Positions 7,920-16,154 of a stretch of 64,000 nucleotides of DNA are shown in pieces. Position 1 is the stretch's first letter. Every line of letters starts with the position of its first letter. The stretch spans positions 124,001 through 188,000 of the forward strand of contig CAZAFW010000001.1 in assembly GCA_964484935.1 (NCBI GenBank). Direction: 5' to 3'. The notes under the pieces were generated by a model. It was given only the letters and a program-made list of their open reading frames with translations. It was not told the origin of the DNA and did not search any database. Source of the DNA: BM714 sp964484935 (GTDB taxonomy: Bacteria > Bacillota > Clostridia > Peptostreptococcales > BM714). A program made the position numbers and the translations under genes.

Positions 7920-9815
7920 TCAAAAAGGTATTCTTCTGTTTCCATCCCTCTTGGTTATTTTGGCCTTGTCATAATGCTCAAGCAGCGCGATTGCATATTT
8001 TCGGGACAAATTGAAAGCTTCCTTAAATTCTTTTAGGCTTATGAAGCCCTGCTTGGAAAGTATCTCCAGGACTTTTTTCAATATTCTTTCGTATGAAGCC
8101 TTCGAATAGTACAATTCCTCGTCAATCTTAACAAGGCTTCCTTCCTGAAGCAAATACTCGAATACAGGTATTTCCTTTTTTCCTATACCCAGCCTTGCCC
8201 TAATCGTCGTGAAATTGTCTGGCGTGAGATCAGCGCCGTCATAGTATCCAAGCAATTCTCGGGCTAATTTTGAATCCCTTTCCTCCAATATTATTTTGAA
8301 ATTATTGAGCCTCACGGTATGCCCTTCTATTATCAAAGACCCGCCTGCAGACATTTTCGCAAGAAGCTTCTCGAATAAGTCTCCGCTTCGCTCCCCCAGC
8401 AATTTGTTTTTCAATTCTTCTTTCGGGACACCTTTCTTATAAGGGTTTTCGCTGTGGTATTCGTTTGTTATCCTGAGTGCCTTTTCCTCAATGGCTTCGA
8501 AGCTTTGAACATGTATATAGGATTCATTTAGAGGATATATGCAATCTTCGCCAAGCAACTCCTCTATGCAGGAGACTACTTCCCCTTTCTCAAATCCCGT
8601 CGACTTCTGAATTGCTTGCATGTCAATTACGTGCCCGGGTGCAGTTCTTATAAGCTGCTCGATTATTTCCTTCTTGTTTCCGCCACTTTTCAACTCCAGG
8701 GTTTCAATGGTGTCTTGGTTGAATCTTTTATGCTTTTTGGGATTGGTGTCTATCACTTGCCCTCCGCCAACCGTCTCAAGCGGCGAATAATACCTTACAA
8801 CGAAAAGGTCTCCATACTTGAACGCATGCGTGCTCTCCAGCCTGAGTTGTGCGTAACAGGTATCTCCCGGTTCAAGTATCTCCCGATCAAGCAGTACAAG
8901 ACGGCAAAGTATTTCCGCCGATCCGTGGTATAGTCTCAAACGGGTCCAATTTTCCAACCTTCTTTTTTCGTCTTTCGTAAGAGAAAGCTTTACGTCAAGC
9001 ATCATGGTGTTTTCCATAGAATCGGTTTCGGCGATAACCTCTCCCCTCTCCAATTCGTTTTTCTTGAGGCCCGCAATATTGAGGGCCGTTCTCTGGCCGG
9101 CATAAACTGTATCCACATCTTCTCCGTGAACCTGTATATTTCTTATTTTAGCTTTCTTCATGCTTGGATAAATATCAAGCATATCGCCTTTTTTTATTGT
9201 GCCCTCCATGAGAGTTCCCGTTACAATGGTTCCGTAACCCGTCAAGCTGAAAACTCTGTCAATCGGCATTCTTGCAGCTTTTGCGTAATCCCGGTCTCCA
9301 ACATGCCCGCTTATTTCATCGAGCTTTTCGACGAGTTCTTCTATTCCCCTTCCACTTATTGAATCCACTTCCAAAATTTCTGAATCCTCGAGAAATGTAC
9401 CATCAACCCTGCTTGCCACATCTTCCTTCACCAGCTCCAGCCATTCCTGGTCAACCGTGTCGCATTTCGTAAGCACAATCAAACCTTTGTGTATGTCCAA
9501 AAAGCTGAGTATGTCAATGTGCTCCTTTGTCTGCGGCATTATCCCCTCGTCAGAGGCAACGACAAGAACCACTATATCCATCCCGATTACTCCAGCAAGC
9601 ATGTTTTTTATAAATTTTTCATGTCCTGGGACATCTATTATGCCCGCCCTTTTACCTCCGGGCAAATCAAAGTAAGTAAATCCCAAATCTATTGTAATTC
9701 CTCTTTTTTTCTCCTCTTCCAAACGGTCGGTGTCTCTTCCTGTCATGGCTTTAATGAGTGTTGTCTTTCCATGGTCTATATGGCCTGCCGTCCCTATTAT
9801 GACATGCTTCATCAT
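7920..9815 (-). CDS. selB: Selenocysteine-specific elongation factor SelB
   Basis: GTPase of 631 residues that delivers Sec-tRNA(Sec) to the ribosome at UGA codons followed by a SECIS hairpin. It has the EF-Tu-like G1 motif GHIDHGKT (11-18), G3 DVPGHE (61-66) and G4 TKCD (116-119), then two beta-barrel domains, and a C-terminal region of winged-helix repeats (about 390-631) that in this family bind the SECIS RNA. Length is normal for clostridial SelB. The start overlaps the end of selA by four bases, so selA and selB are translationally coupled. Its presence beside selA, selC and selD means that UGA must be read with care in this genome. Confidence 0.95.
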   Translation of the reverse strand: MMKHVIIGTAGHIDHGKTTLIKAMTGRDTDRLEEEKKRGITIDLGFTYFDLPGGKRAGIIDVPGHEKFIKNMLAGVIGMDIVVLVVASDEGIMPQTKEHIDILSFLDIHKGLIVLTKCDTVDQEWLELVKEDVASRVDGTFLEDSEILEVDSISGRGIEELVEKLDEISGHVGDRDYAKAARMPIDRVFSLTGYGTIVTGTLMEGTIKKGDMLDIYPSMKKAKIRNIQVHGEDVDTVYAGQRTALNIAGLKKNELERGEVIAETDSMENTMMLDVKLSLTKDEKRRLENWTRLRLYHGSAEILCRLVLLDREILEPGDTCYAQLRLESTHAFKYGDLFVVRYYSPLETVGGGQVIDTNPKKHKRFNQDTIETLELKSGGNKKEIIEQLIRTAPGHVIDMQAIQKSTGFEKGEVVSCIEELLGEDCIYPLNESYIHVQSFEAIEEKALRITNEYHSENPYKKGVPKEELKNKLLGERSGDLFEKLLAKMSAGGSLIIEGHTVRLNNFKIILEERDSKLARELLGYYDGADLTPDNFTTIRARLGIGKKEIPVFEYLLQEGSLVKIDEELYYSKASYERILKKVLEILSKQGFISLKEFKEAFNLSRKYAIALLEHYDKAKITKRDGNRRIPF

Positions 9816-11221
9816 ATATCCATCCCTTTCTGCAATTTTACGAATGCTTCAGCTACAGCATCAAATTGCCCGTCCAATATGGTTCTTACGTCCAAAACCA
9901 CTTTTTCATCGTTTATCCTTGCAATTACCGGCGGACTGTTCTTTCTCAATCCGATTTCCATCCTATATGAAGAAAGCTTTGCGCTCCTTGTTGATACTGT
10001 ATGAGTCGGCAGCCTCTCAAGTGGCATGGAACCGCCTCCCACTTGGGACACTCCTTCTTCAACGTGGATTTCAAAATCCGAAGTGCGGCTTTTTATCATT
10101 TCCGCCAATCTCTCGGCTCTTTCCTTGAGAGAATCTGCCGATGCAGTCAGGAACTTCAATGTCGGAATATTTTCAAGCGCTTCATCCTGATCCAGATAGT
10201 GCCTGAAAGTCGCCTCAAGCCCGGCCAAGGTCATTTTGTCCACCCTGAAGGCCCTTGTGAACGGATTTTTTTTCATCTTGTCGAGATATTTTTTTTTGCC
10301 CACTATGACCCCGGCTTGTGGCCCTCCGAGCATTTTATCCCCGCTAAAAGTTACGACATCCGCATGACGCACAGCTTCCTGGACCGTCGGTTCTCCCGCC
10401 ATTCCATGTTTCGAAAAATCTATAAGGGTTCCGCTTCCGATATCCTCCAAAACGGGTATGCCCATTTTCTTGCCGATTTCAGCCAGTTCCTGTATCGGCA
10501 CTTCCTCAGTAAATCCTAGTATCCTGTAGTTGCTGGTATGCACCTTGAGCAACACTCCTGTATTCTCGTTTGCATTTTCTACATAATCCCTCAAGTGAGT
10601 CTTGTTTGTTGTGCCCACTTCCCTCAGTATTGCTCCGCTCTGCCTCATCACATCGGGCACCCTGAAGGAACCCCCAATTTCCACAAGCTGACCGCGGGAG
10701 ACTATCGCTTCCTTTCCTTCGGACAAAGTATTAAGCGCAAGCAAAACAGCAGCCGCATTGTTGTTTACTACAAAAGCGGCTTCAGCCCCGGTGATTTTGC
10801 ATATTATCTCCTCAATGTGGCTGTACCTCAAGCCTCTTTTCCCGCTTTCCAAATCATATTCGAGAGTGGAATAATTTGCGGCTGCCTGAACTATCCTTTC
10901 AACTGCCTTTTCGCTCAAAAGAGCCCTGCCAAGATTGGTGTGCAAAACAACACCCGTGCCGTTTATGACCGGACGCAAATTGTATTCACTTTTCTTTTCA
11001 ATGATTTCAACCGCATAATCGATAATCTTTCCTCTCAAGCCCTCTTGATTCAATACTCCGGCATTTCCTTCTAGGATATTTTTTCTGGCATCTGTAATGG
11101 CTTCCCTTATAGAATCCAGGACCAATGTCCTTGAGTTTTCCGAAAGCTTTACTTTTATGGTCTCATCCCCCAAAAGATCGTCTACCTTTGGAAGATATCT
11201 CAACAATGAATTTTGACTCAA
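9812..11221 (-). CDS. selA: L-seryl-tRNA(Sec) selenium transferase SelA
   Basis: PLP-dependent enzyme (469 residues) that converts Ser-tRNA(Sec) to Sec-tRNA(Sec) using selenophosphate from SelD. The lysine expected to hold PLP is K296 in VTFSGDKMLGGPQAG. Other family segments are INGTGVVLHTNLGRA (about 87-100) and LLKVHTSNYRILGF (about 224-237). I place the start at the TTG at 11221, which is spaced correctly from GAGGTG; upstream in-frame codons to 11257 lack an RBS and would add a non-homologous tail. The gene leads the selA-selB unit. An extended -10 element lies just upstream at 11260-11265, divergent from the symporter gene. Confidence 0.95.
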   Translation of the reverse strand: MSQNSLLRYLPKVDDLLGDETIKVKLSENSRTLVLDSIREAITDARKNILEGNAGVLNQEGLRGKIIDYAVEIIEKKSEYNLRPVINGTGVVLHTNLGRALLSEKAVERIVQAAANYSTLEYDLESGKRGLRYSHIEEIICKITGAEAAFVVNNNAAAVLLALNTLSEGKEAIVSRGQLVEIGGSFRVPDVMRQSGAILREVGTTNKTHLRDYVENANENTGVLLKVHTSNYRILGFTEEVPIQELAEIGKKMGIPVLEDIGSGTLIDFSKHGMAGEPTVQEAVRHADVVTFSGDKMLGGPQAGVIVGKKKYLDKMKKNPFTRAFRVDKMTLAGLEATFRHYLDQDEALENIPTLKFLTASADSLKERAERLAEMIKSRTSDFEIHVEEGVSQVGGGSMPLERLPTHTVSTRSAKLSSYRMEIGLRKNSPPVIARINDEKVVLDVRTILDGQFDAVAEAFVKLQKGMDI

Positions 11222-11259
11222 TATTATCACCTCAACATGTATTCTTTTCATTCTCATAA

Positions 11260-11265
11260 ATTATA
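11260..11265 (-). promoter_or_regulatory. Candidate extended -10 promoter of selA-selB
   Basis: TGTTATAAT on the minus strand, about 40 bases upstream of the selA TTG start. There is no convincing -35 at 17 bp. Confidence 0.45.
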
Positions 11266-11368
11266 ACACAATGTTGCGTTTTTTTGATTTTCTCCTTCCT
11301 GATTGCAGCTTTTTGATTGAGTAAAAATTTGAAATTATCCAAAATTTCGCATTTATAAAAATAAATCC

Positions 11369-11397
11369 TTGAAAAAATAGTAAATTGACACTATAAT
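11369..11397 (+). promoter_or_regulatory. Sigma-A-type promoter of the sodium/alanine symporter gene
   Basis: TTGAAA and a perfect TATAAT with a 17-bp spacer. The expected start of transcription is near 11404, leaving a leader of about 160 bases before the coding region. Confidence 0.7.
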
Positions 11398-11403
11398 TTA
11401 ATT

Positions 11404-11537
11404 GATACAGGAATTATTTTGAAAATTCATACTTGTTGTTATTTTATTGACAACCCTGTATACATCCAAAAGAAAGGGGGGCCCGACATAGTTTATTCTT
11501 CATCTTAAGTATTTTTTTGGTATTTAAGATTTTTTTA
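11404..11537 (+). promoter_or_regulatory. Structured leader with attenuator-like terminator upstream of the symporter gene
   Basis: The predicted transcript begins at or next to ATACAGG (11405-11411), which pairs with CCTGTAT (11455-11461). Between them are two smaller hairpins, one around ATTTTGAAAAT (11416-11426) and one GTTGT/ACAAC (11436-11454), so a three-way junction is possible. After a GGGGGGCCC stretch, a 10-bp stem (11502-11511 with 11521-11530, one G-U pair) is followed by TTTTTT, an intrinsic terminator placed before the gene. This layout is typical of attenuation or a riboswitch. I do not recognise the motif; it lacks the conserved core of glycine riboswitches and any T-box sequence. 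Confidence 0.45.
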
Positions 11538-11566
11538 TTTCAACCAATAAAAGGGGGACTTATTTA

Positions 11567-12943
11567 ATGGAAGCTTTTAATGCTCTAATTGGTCAAATAG
11601 GCTCGTTCGCATGGGGACCGATAATGATCGTGTTCCTGGTCGGCACAGGTTTTGTTCTCACAGTTGGAACAAGAGTTGTACAATTCAGAAGAATTGGATT
11701 CGCATTCAAACTATTATTTTCAAAAGAATCGATGGGTGAAGGAGACATAACTCCTTTCCAGGCGCTTATGACTTCTCTTGCCGCCACGATCGGCACAGGT
11801 AACATCGCCGGTGTTGCAACTGCATTGGCAATCGGTGGTCCTGGAGCCATCTTCTGGATGTGGATAACTGCAGCAGTCGGCGGAGCAACAAAATACGGCG
11901 AAGCGGTTCTTGCTATAAAATACAGACAAACGAACGACAAAGGCGAAAAATCCGGTGGACCCATGTACTATGCGTGGAAAGGCATGGAAGACAAATTCGG
12001 CGGAAACTGGAAATGGCTCGGTGGAGCTTTCGCAGTATTCGGATTCATTGCATCATTCGGAATAGGCAACATGGTCCAATCAAACTCAGTTGCAGCCGCA
12101 ATGGAAGAGACCATAGGACTCAACCCTGTTATTTCAGGCGCAGTCGTTGCTGTTCTTACAGCACTCGTTATACTGGGCGGAATCAAAAGCATCGGTAGAG
12201 TTACTGAAAAAATCGTTCCTATAATGGCTATAATATATGTACTCGGATCGCTTTTCATTCTTTTCACAAATGCTGGAAAAGTCGGAATGGCATTCAGTCT
12301 TATTTTCTCTAACGCTTTCAACGCTAACGCAGTAAGCGGCGGACTCGTTGGAACTGTAATACGTATGGGTGTTGCACGTGGTGTATTCTCAAATGAAGCA
12401 GGACTCGGTTCAGCTCCTATAGCCCATGCAGCCTCAAAGAACGACAATCCTATCACTCAAGGGATCATAGCTTCTCTAGGCGCTTTCCTTGACACTATCG
12501 TAGTATGCTCGATGACCGCTCTCGTAATATTGGTTTCAGGGCTCCTTTCTTTCGATGCAAACGGATTGATGTCAATAACTGACGAACTCACAGGCGCAGC
12601 GCTTACTTCAAGGGCTTTCGGGGTCGCAATGCCCGGATTCGGATCCTTCATAGTATCCTTCGGCCTCATGTTCTTCGCTTTCTCTACAATCATCAGTTGG
12701 TACTACTATGGATCGAAATGTGCTGAATTCCTCTTCGGCCTCAAAGCTGAAATGCCTTACAAATGGGCTTGGGTTATTCTCACATACGTTGGCGCAACTA
12801 TTCCTCTTGGATTTGTTTGGAACATTTCAGACGCATTCAACGGACTAATGGCAATACCGAACTTGGTAGCGCTTCTCGCTCTCAGCGGATCGATCTTCAA
12901 ATGGACCAAAGAGTTTGAAGCAAAGGAAAAGCTTAGCGCATAA
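11567..12943 (+). CDS. Sodium:alanine (glycine) symporter, AgcS family
   Basis: Integral membrane transporter of 458 residues with about eleven hydrophobic helices, belonging to the alanine or glycine:cation symporter family (AgcS/AlsT/DagA). Family signatures visible are FQALMTSLAATIGTGNIAGVATA near residue 65, GGPGAIFWMWITA, GGPMYY and GVARGVFSNEAGLGSAP about residue 270. It imports alanine or glycine with Na+. The RBS AGGGGGA precedes the ATG at 11567. It is a monocistronic plus-strand gene placed between selA and selD on the opposite strand, preceded by a structured leader and followed by a strong terminator. Substrate choice between alanine and glycine is not decidable from sequence. Confidence 0.93.
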   Translation: MEAFNALIGQIGSFAWGPIMIVFLVGTGFVLTVGTRVVQFRRIGFAFKLLFSKESMGEGDITPFQALMTSLAATIGTGNIAGVATALAIGGPGAIFWMWITAAVGGATKYGEAVLAIKYRQTNDKGEKSGGPMYYAWKGMEDKFGGNWKWLGGAFAVFGFIASFGIGNMVQSNSVAAAMEETIGLNPVISGAVVAVLTALVILGGIKSIGRVTEKIVPIMAIIYVLGSLFILFTNAGKVGMAFSLIFSNAFNANAVSGGLVGTVIRMGVARGVFSNEAGLGSAPIAHAASKNDNPITQGIIASLGAFLDTIVVCSMTALVILVSGLLSFDANGLMSITDELTGAALTSRAFGVAMPGFGSFIVSFGLMFFAFSTIISWYYYGSKCAEFLFGLKAEMPYKWAWVILTYVGATIPLGFVWNISDAFNGLMAIPNLVALLALSGSIFKWTKEFEAKEKLSA

Positions 12944-12953
12944 TTCACAATCA

Positions 12954-12983
12954 AAAGCCTGCCGGAATAATCCGGCAGGCTTT
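12954..12983. terminator. Bidirectional terminator between agcS-like gene and selD
   Basis: A 13-bp stem (AAAGCCTGCCGGA) with an ATAA loop, followed by seven T on the plus strand and an A-rich flank giving T on the minus strand. It serves both converging genes. Confidence 0.9.
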
Positions 12984-13017
12984 TTTTGTTCTTTGTTTTC
13001 GATCTGTAATACTTTTC

Positions 13018-14064
13018 CTACACAACCTCAATAAAAGTTGCTCCCTTTTCCTTAACCCTGCCAACTACCGCAAAATCAAGATCGAGAGTATTATTGAATA
13101 TTTTCAAAAGTTTCTCGGCTTCAGCCTCAGAAAGGCTTATAAGAAGCCCCCCAGATGTTTGGGGATCATATAGTACATTCTGCCTGTCTATCGAAACCGA
13201 TTCGGCAAATGAAGCTTCATTGCCTACAAAACCCATGTTCTTGTAAGCTCCTCCCGGTATTATTCCCATGCCCGCCATGTCGAATGTCCCTTCAATCACC
13301 GGAACCTTTTCCGATTCAATGACAAAAGTCATTCCGCTTCCCTTGGCCATTTCAAACACATGCCCAATCAGACCGAAACCTGTTACATCGGTGCATGCAT
13401 TCACCTTCACCTGCAACATTCCTTCCGCGGCTTCGCGATTAAGCGTATTCATTACCTTTACCGCCCTGTCCACAACTTCCTTTTCGAGCAAATCGGCCTT
13501 TATGGCTGTAGAAAGTATTCCGCTTCCGAGGGGCTTTGTCAAAATCAAAACATCCCCCGGCTTTGCGCCTGAATTGGTTATGACTTTTTCGGGATGTACA
13601 AATCCGGTAACTGAAAGGCCGTACTTTGGTTCGTCGTCTTCCACGGAATGGCCGCCTATCAAAAGCGCACCCGCTTCTTTTACCTTGTCCGCTCCCCCTT
13701 TCAATATTTCTCCTAGTATTTTGATGTCAAGATACTTGGGAAATCCCACTATGTTCATTGCTATTACCGGTTTCCCTCCCATCGCGTAAACGTCGCTTAG
13801 GGAGTTTGTGGCCGCTATCTGTCCAAAAAGATAGGGGTCGTCGACAATCGGTGTAAAAAAATCGAGAGTCTGTATTATTGCAGTGTCGCCGTTTATCCTA
13901 TATACTGCGGCATCGTCGGATTTATCGAATCCGACCAATAGATTTTCATCATCAAACTTAGGCAAATCTCGCAGAACCTGCGATAAGGTTTCAGGACCTA
14001 TTTTAGCCGCTCAGCCGGAGCTTTTTGAAAGTTCCGTCAGACGCTTTATGCTTCTTTCATCCAT
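13018..14064 (-). CDS. selD: Selenophosphate synthase SelD, itself a selenoprotein (UGA = Sec at codon 18)
   Basis: Makes selenophosphate from selenide and ATP, the selenium donor for SelA. The real gene is longer than the uninterrupted frame. It starts at ATG 14064 behind AAGGGGG, reads MDERSIKRLTELSKSSG, then an in-frame UGA at 14013-14011, then AAKIGPETLSQVLRDLPKFDDEN and onward to 13018, 348 residues in all. The UGA falls exactly where SelD has its catalytic Cys or Sec, followed by the family-invariant A-A-K-I-G. Further SelD features follow: GFDKSDDAAVYRI, QTLDFFTPIVDDPY, TDVTGFGLIGHV and a DPQTSGGLL end. A hairpin at 13983-13969 is a candidate SECIS. The gene follows comEA by 12 bases. 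Confidence 0.95.
13969..13983 (-). promoter_or_regulatory. Candidate bacterial SECIS hairpin in selD
   Basis: TCGCAG-GTT-CTGCGA forms a perfect 6-bp stem with a GUU loop starting 33 bases after the UGA codon. The apical GCAGGUUCUGC is one base different from the SelB-binding tip of the Escherichia coli fdhF SECIS (GCAGGUCUGC, from general knowledge). Distance and loop fit bacterial SECIS elements. Confidence 0.7.
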
Positions 14065-14076
14065 TTTTAATCCCCC

Positions 14077-14673
14077 TTAGTAAATGCGGATGCATTCTTC
14101 CATTTCCGCATAGGTTTTTTCACCTATACCCTTTATCTCCATCAGTTCTTCCTTGCTTTTAAACCCTCCGTTTTCCTGCCTGTATGCAACTATTCTTTCA
14201 GCATAAACAGGCCCTATTCCAGGCAGGTCTTCAAGAAGAGACTTGCTTGCCGTATTTATGTTTACAAGACCTCCTCCAGTTTCCTCTTCCGTAAGTTCGT
14301 CACCCAACGCAGGAATGATTATCTTCTGCTGGTCATATGCCTTTTGCGCCAGGTTTATTCGCTTTGTGTCCGCAGTTTCCAAAAGTCCTCCGGCCATTTC
14401 CACGGCATCGAACACACGGCTGTCCAAAGGCAATTCATAAAAGCCCTCTTCCTCTACAGCTCCGCATATGTCGACATATATGAACTCCGAGTTTTCCTCC
14501 CCGGCATCCTGCAAAGTCGGTTCACTTTCGGTTTCAGATGCTTCCAAAAGCTGTTTTCTGACCATTGATTCGCGATCCTTTTTCAGTTTAAAACCCCATA
14601 CGCCAACAAAAACTATGGCCGCGGCCAACAATATGATTGTTATCTTGAATCGGCTGTCTCTTCCCTCAATCAT
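14077..14673 (-). CDS. comEA: ComEA family DNA-binding competence protein
   Basis: A 198-residue membrane-anchored protein that in competent bacteria binds double-stranded DNA outside the membrane and passes it to ComEC. After a short cytoplasmic start there is one transmembrane helix (about residues 9-28), a linker, an SLBB domain (about 60-125, with VDICGAVEEEGFYELP) and a C-terminal helix-hairpin-helix pair (NINTASKSLLEDLPGIGPVYAERIVAYR and KSKEELMEIKGIGEKTYAEME). I chose ATG 14673 because GGAGGG lies seven bases upstream; the frame is open further upstream but without an RBS. It is the first gene before selD on the same strand; sharing a transcript with selD looks incidental. Confidence 0.9.
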   Translation of the reverse strand: MIEGRDSRFKITIILLAAAIVFVGVWGFKLKKDRESMVRKQLLEASETESEPTLQDAGEENSEFIYVDICGAVEEEGFYELPLDSRVFDAVEMAGGLLETADTKRINLAQKAYDQQKIIIPALGDELTEEETGGGLVNINTASKSLLEDLPGIGPVYAERIVAYRQENGGFKSKEELMEIKGIGEKTYAEMEECIRIY

Positions 14674-14768
14674 GAGAAATCCCTCCGCAATTCGTGACAC
14701 AATAATAATACCACATATATCCAAACCTGTGTATAAGCTCTTTCATGGAACAAGCGGAAGTTTTCTGC

Positions 14769-14774
14769 TATAAT
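14769..14774 (+). promoter_or_regulatory. Extended -10 element of the D,D-carboxypeptidase gene
   Basis: TGCTATAAT lies 30 bases before the TTG start codon of the carboxypeptidase gene; the -35 region is weak. Confidence 0.5.
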
Positions 14775-14803
14775 AATTAGTTGTAAAAGAAAGAGGTGAT
14801 CAG

Positions 14804-16123
14804 TTGGCAAATATAAAAACTCCATTCATTAAACTGCTTTTGATCTTTCCCATGATATTATCGATACTGATTGCATTCGCGGTCCCGTCGCACGCGCTCT
14901 CGTCATCCGAAATAGTCGGGAAATCCGCAATAGTCATGGATTACGATTCGGGAAAGATACTTTTTTACAAAAATCCAGACAAGAAAATGTACCCTGCCAG
15001 CACAACAAAAATAATGACCGCTCTGCTTTCAATTGAAGCACTTGATCTTGACAAGAATATCGAAATAGACGGTCAAACACCCTTCACGGAGGGCAGCCGC
15101 ATATATCTGTTTGAAGATGAAATAATCTCGGTTAAGGATCTTCTTCATGCACTGCTGCTTGAGTCTGCAAACGATGCGGCCGTAGCTTTGGCAAAAGCCG
15201 TTTCCGGCGATGTCGAAAGCTTTGTGGATCTAATGAATAAGCGGGCAAAGGAGCTTGGCGCAAACAATACCCATTTTGCAAACCCGAACGGCCTTCCGGA
15301 CGAAACCCATGTTACGACCGTCCGCGACATGGCTCTGATTGCCCGCGAAGCTTACGAGAATGAATTATTCAGAGATATTGTACATACTGTCAGCTATGCT
15401 ATAGCCCCGACCGAAAAACAGCCCGAATCCCGCTATTTAAAAAACGGAAACCGTTTCCTTTGGGGAACGGGAAGCGGCAACCAGATTTATTATGACGGAA
15501 ATTGGATAGACATAAAGTATCCAATAGTAGACGGAATAAAAACCGGATACACAATCGCGGCGCAGCAATGCCTTGTTGCGACCGCCTCCAAAGGCGGCCG
15601 CAGGGTAATAACTGCAGTTTTCAAATCCCAACAAAAGAATATTTACACCGATACCCGCAGGCTTATTGACTTCGGGCTCGACTCTTTCGAAAACATGACG
15701 CTTTCAAACAAGGGCGAAAGAATAATGACAGCGGACATATCCGGAGGAAAAGAAGCGTTTCTTGAAGTCATAAGTGGTGAAAACCTGATTCAAACCGTCC
15801 CGGCAGGAACACCCAAAGATGCCGTGAAAAGTGAAATTCATCTTCACGAAAACCTTAATGCCCCTGTTGCCCAAGGCGAATTGGTCGGTGAAATGACCTT
15901 TTCAATGAACGAAAAACTGATAGGAACAGTTCCTCTGACGGCTGAAAAAACAATACTCAAAAAAACATGGAAAGACAATCTGTCCGAATTCGCAAAAAAA
16001 ACTTTCTGGCCCATTGCCTTTTTTATCCTTTTTCTGTTCTATATCGCATGGAGAACCCGCGTAACAATAAAAAGGCTCAAACAGATTAAAAAAGCAAAGC
16101 AAAAAAAGAAAAACTCCCGGTGA
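14804..16123 (+). CDS. D-alanyl-D-alanine carboxypeptidase (PBP5/DacF family)
   Basis: Penicillin-binding protein of 439 residues that removes the terminal D-Ala from peptidoglycan stem peptides. It has an N-terminal signal peptide (hydrophobic core about 10-27, likely cut after SHA near 31). The serine peptidase motifs of the family are SxxK at S66-K69 (ASTTK), SxN at S121-N123 (ESAND) and KTG at K246 (GIKTGYT). A PBP5-type C-terminal beta domain follows (about 285-385), and a transmembrane anchor (about 400-420) with a very basic tail, so it is a membrane-bound ectoenzyme. Translation starts at TTG with AGAGGTGATC upstream. DacF-type enzymes can act in spore cortex formation; a housekeeping role is equally possible. 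Confidence 0.93.
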   Translation: MANIKTPFIKLLLIFPMILSILIAFAVPSHALSSSEIVGKSAIVMDYDSGKILFYKNPDKKMYPASTTKIMTALLSIEALDLDKNIEIDGQTPFTEGSRIYLFEDEIISVKDLLHALLLESANDAAVALAKAVSGDVESFVDLMNKRAKELGANNTHFANPNGLPDETHVTTVRDMALIAREAYENELFRDIVHTVSYAIAPTEKQPESRYLKNGNRFLWGTGSGNQIYYDGNWIDIKYPIVDGIKTGYTIAAQQCLVATASKGGRRVITAVFKSQQKNIYTDTRRLIDFGLDSFENMTLSNKGERIMTADISGGKEAFLEVISGENLIQTVPAGTPKDAVKSEIHLHENLNAPVAQGELVGEMTFSMNEKLIGTVPLTAEKTILKKTWKDNLSEFAKKTFWPIAFFILFLFYIAWRTRVTIKRLKQIKKAKQKKKNSR

Positions 16124-16142
16124 TGTGAATTGCCGGGAGTTT
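16111..16142. terminator. Bidirectional terminator between dac and ridA
   Basis: A 10-bp stem AAACTCCCGG/CCGGGAGTTT with a 12-base loop, flanked by A-rich sequence on the left (T run on the minus strand) and TTT on the right. It lies between converging genes. Confidence 0.75.
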
Positions 16143-16154
16143 CTCCAGTTTTCT

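Noticed and set aside
9812..11257. selA starting at the ATG 11257
   Set aside because: No ribosome binding site is present there; the TTG at 11221 follows GAGGTG at the normal distance and starts the conserved protein.
11404..11566. Glycine riboswitch before the symporter gene
   Set aside because: The conserved glycine aptamer core is not present and there is only one small junction, so I left the leader unnamed.
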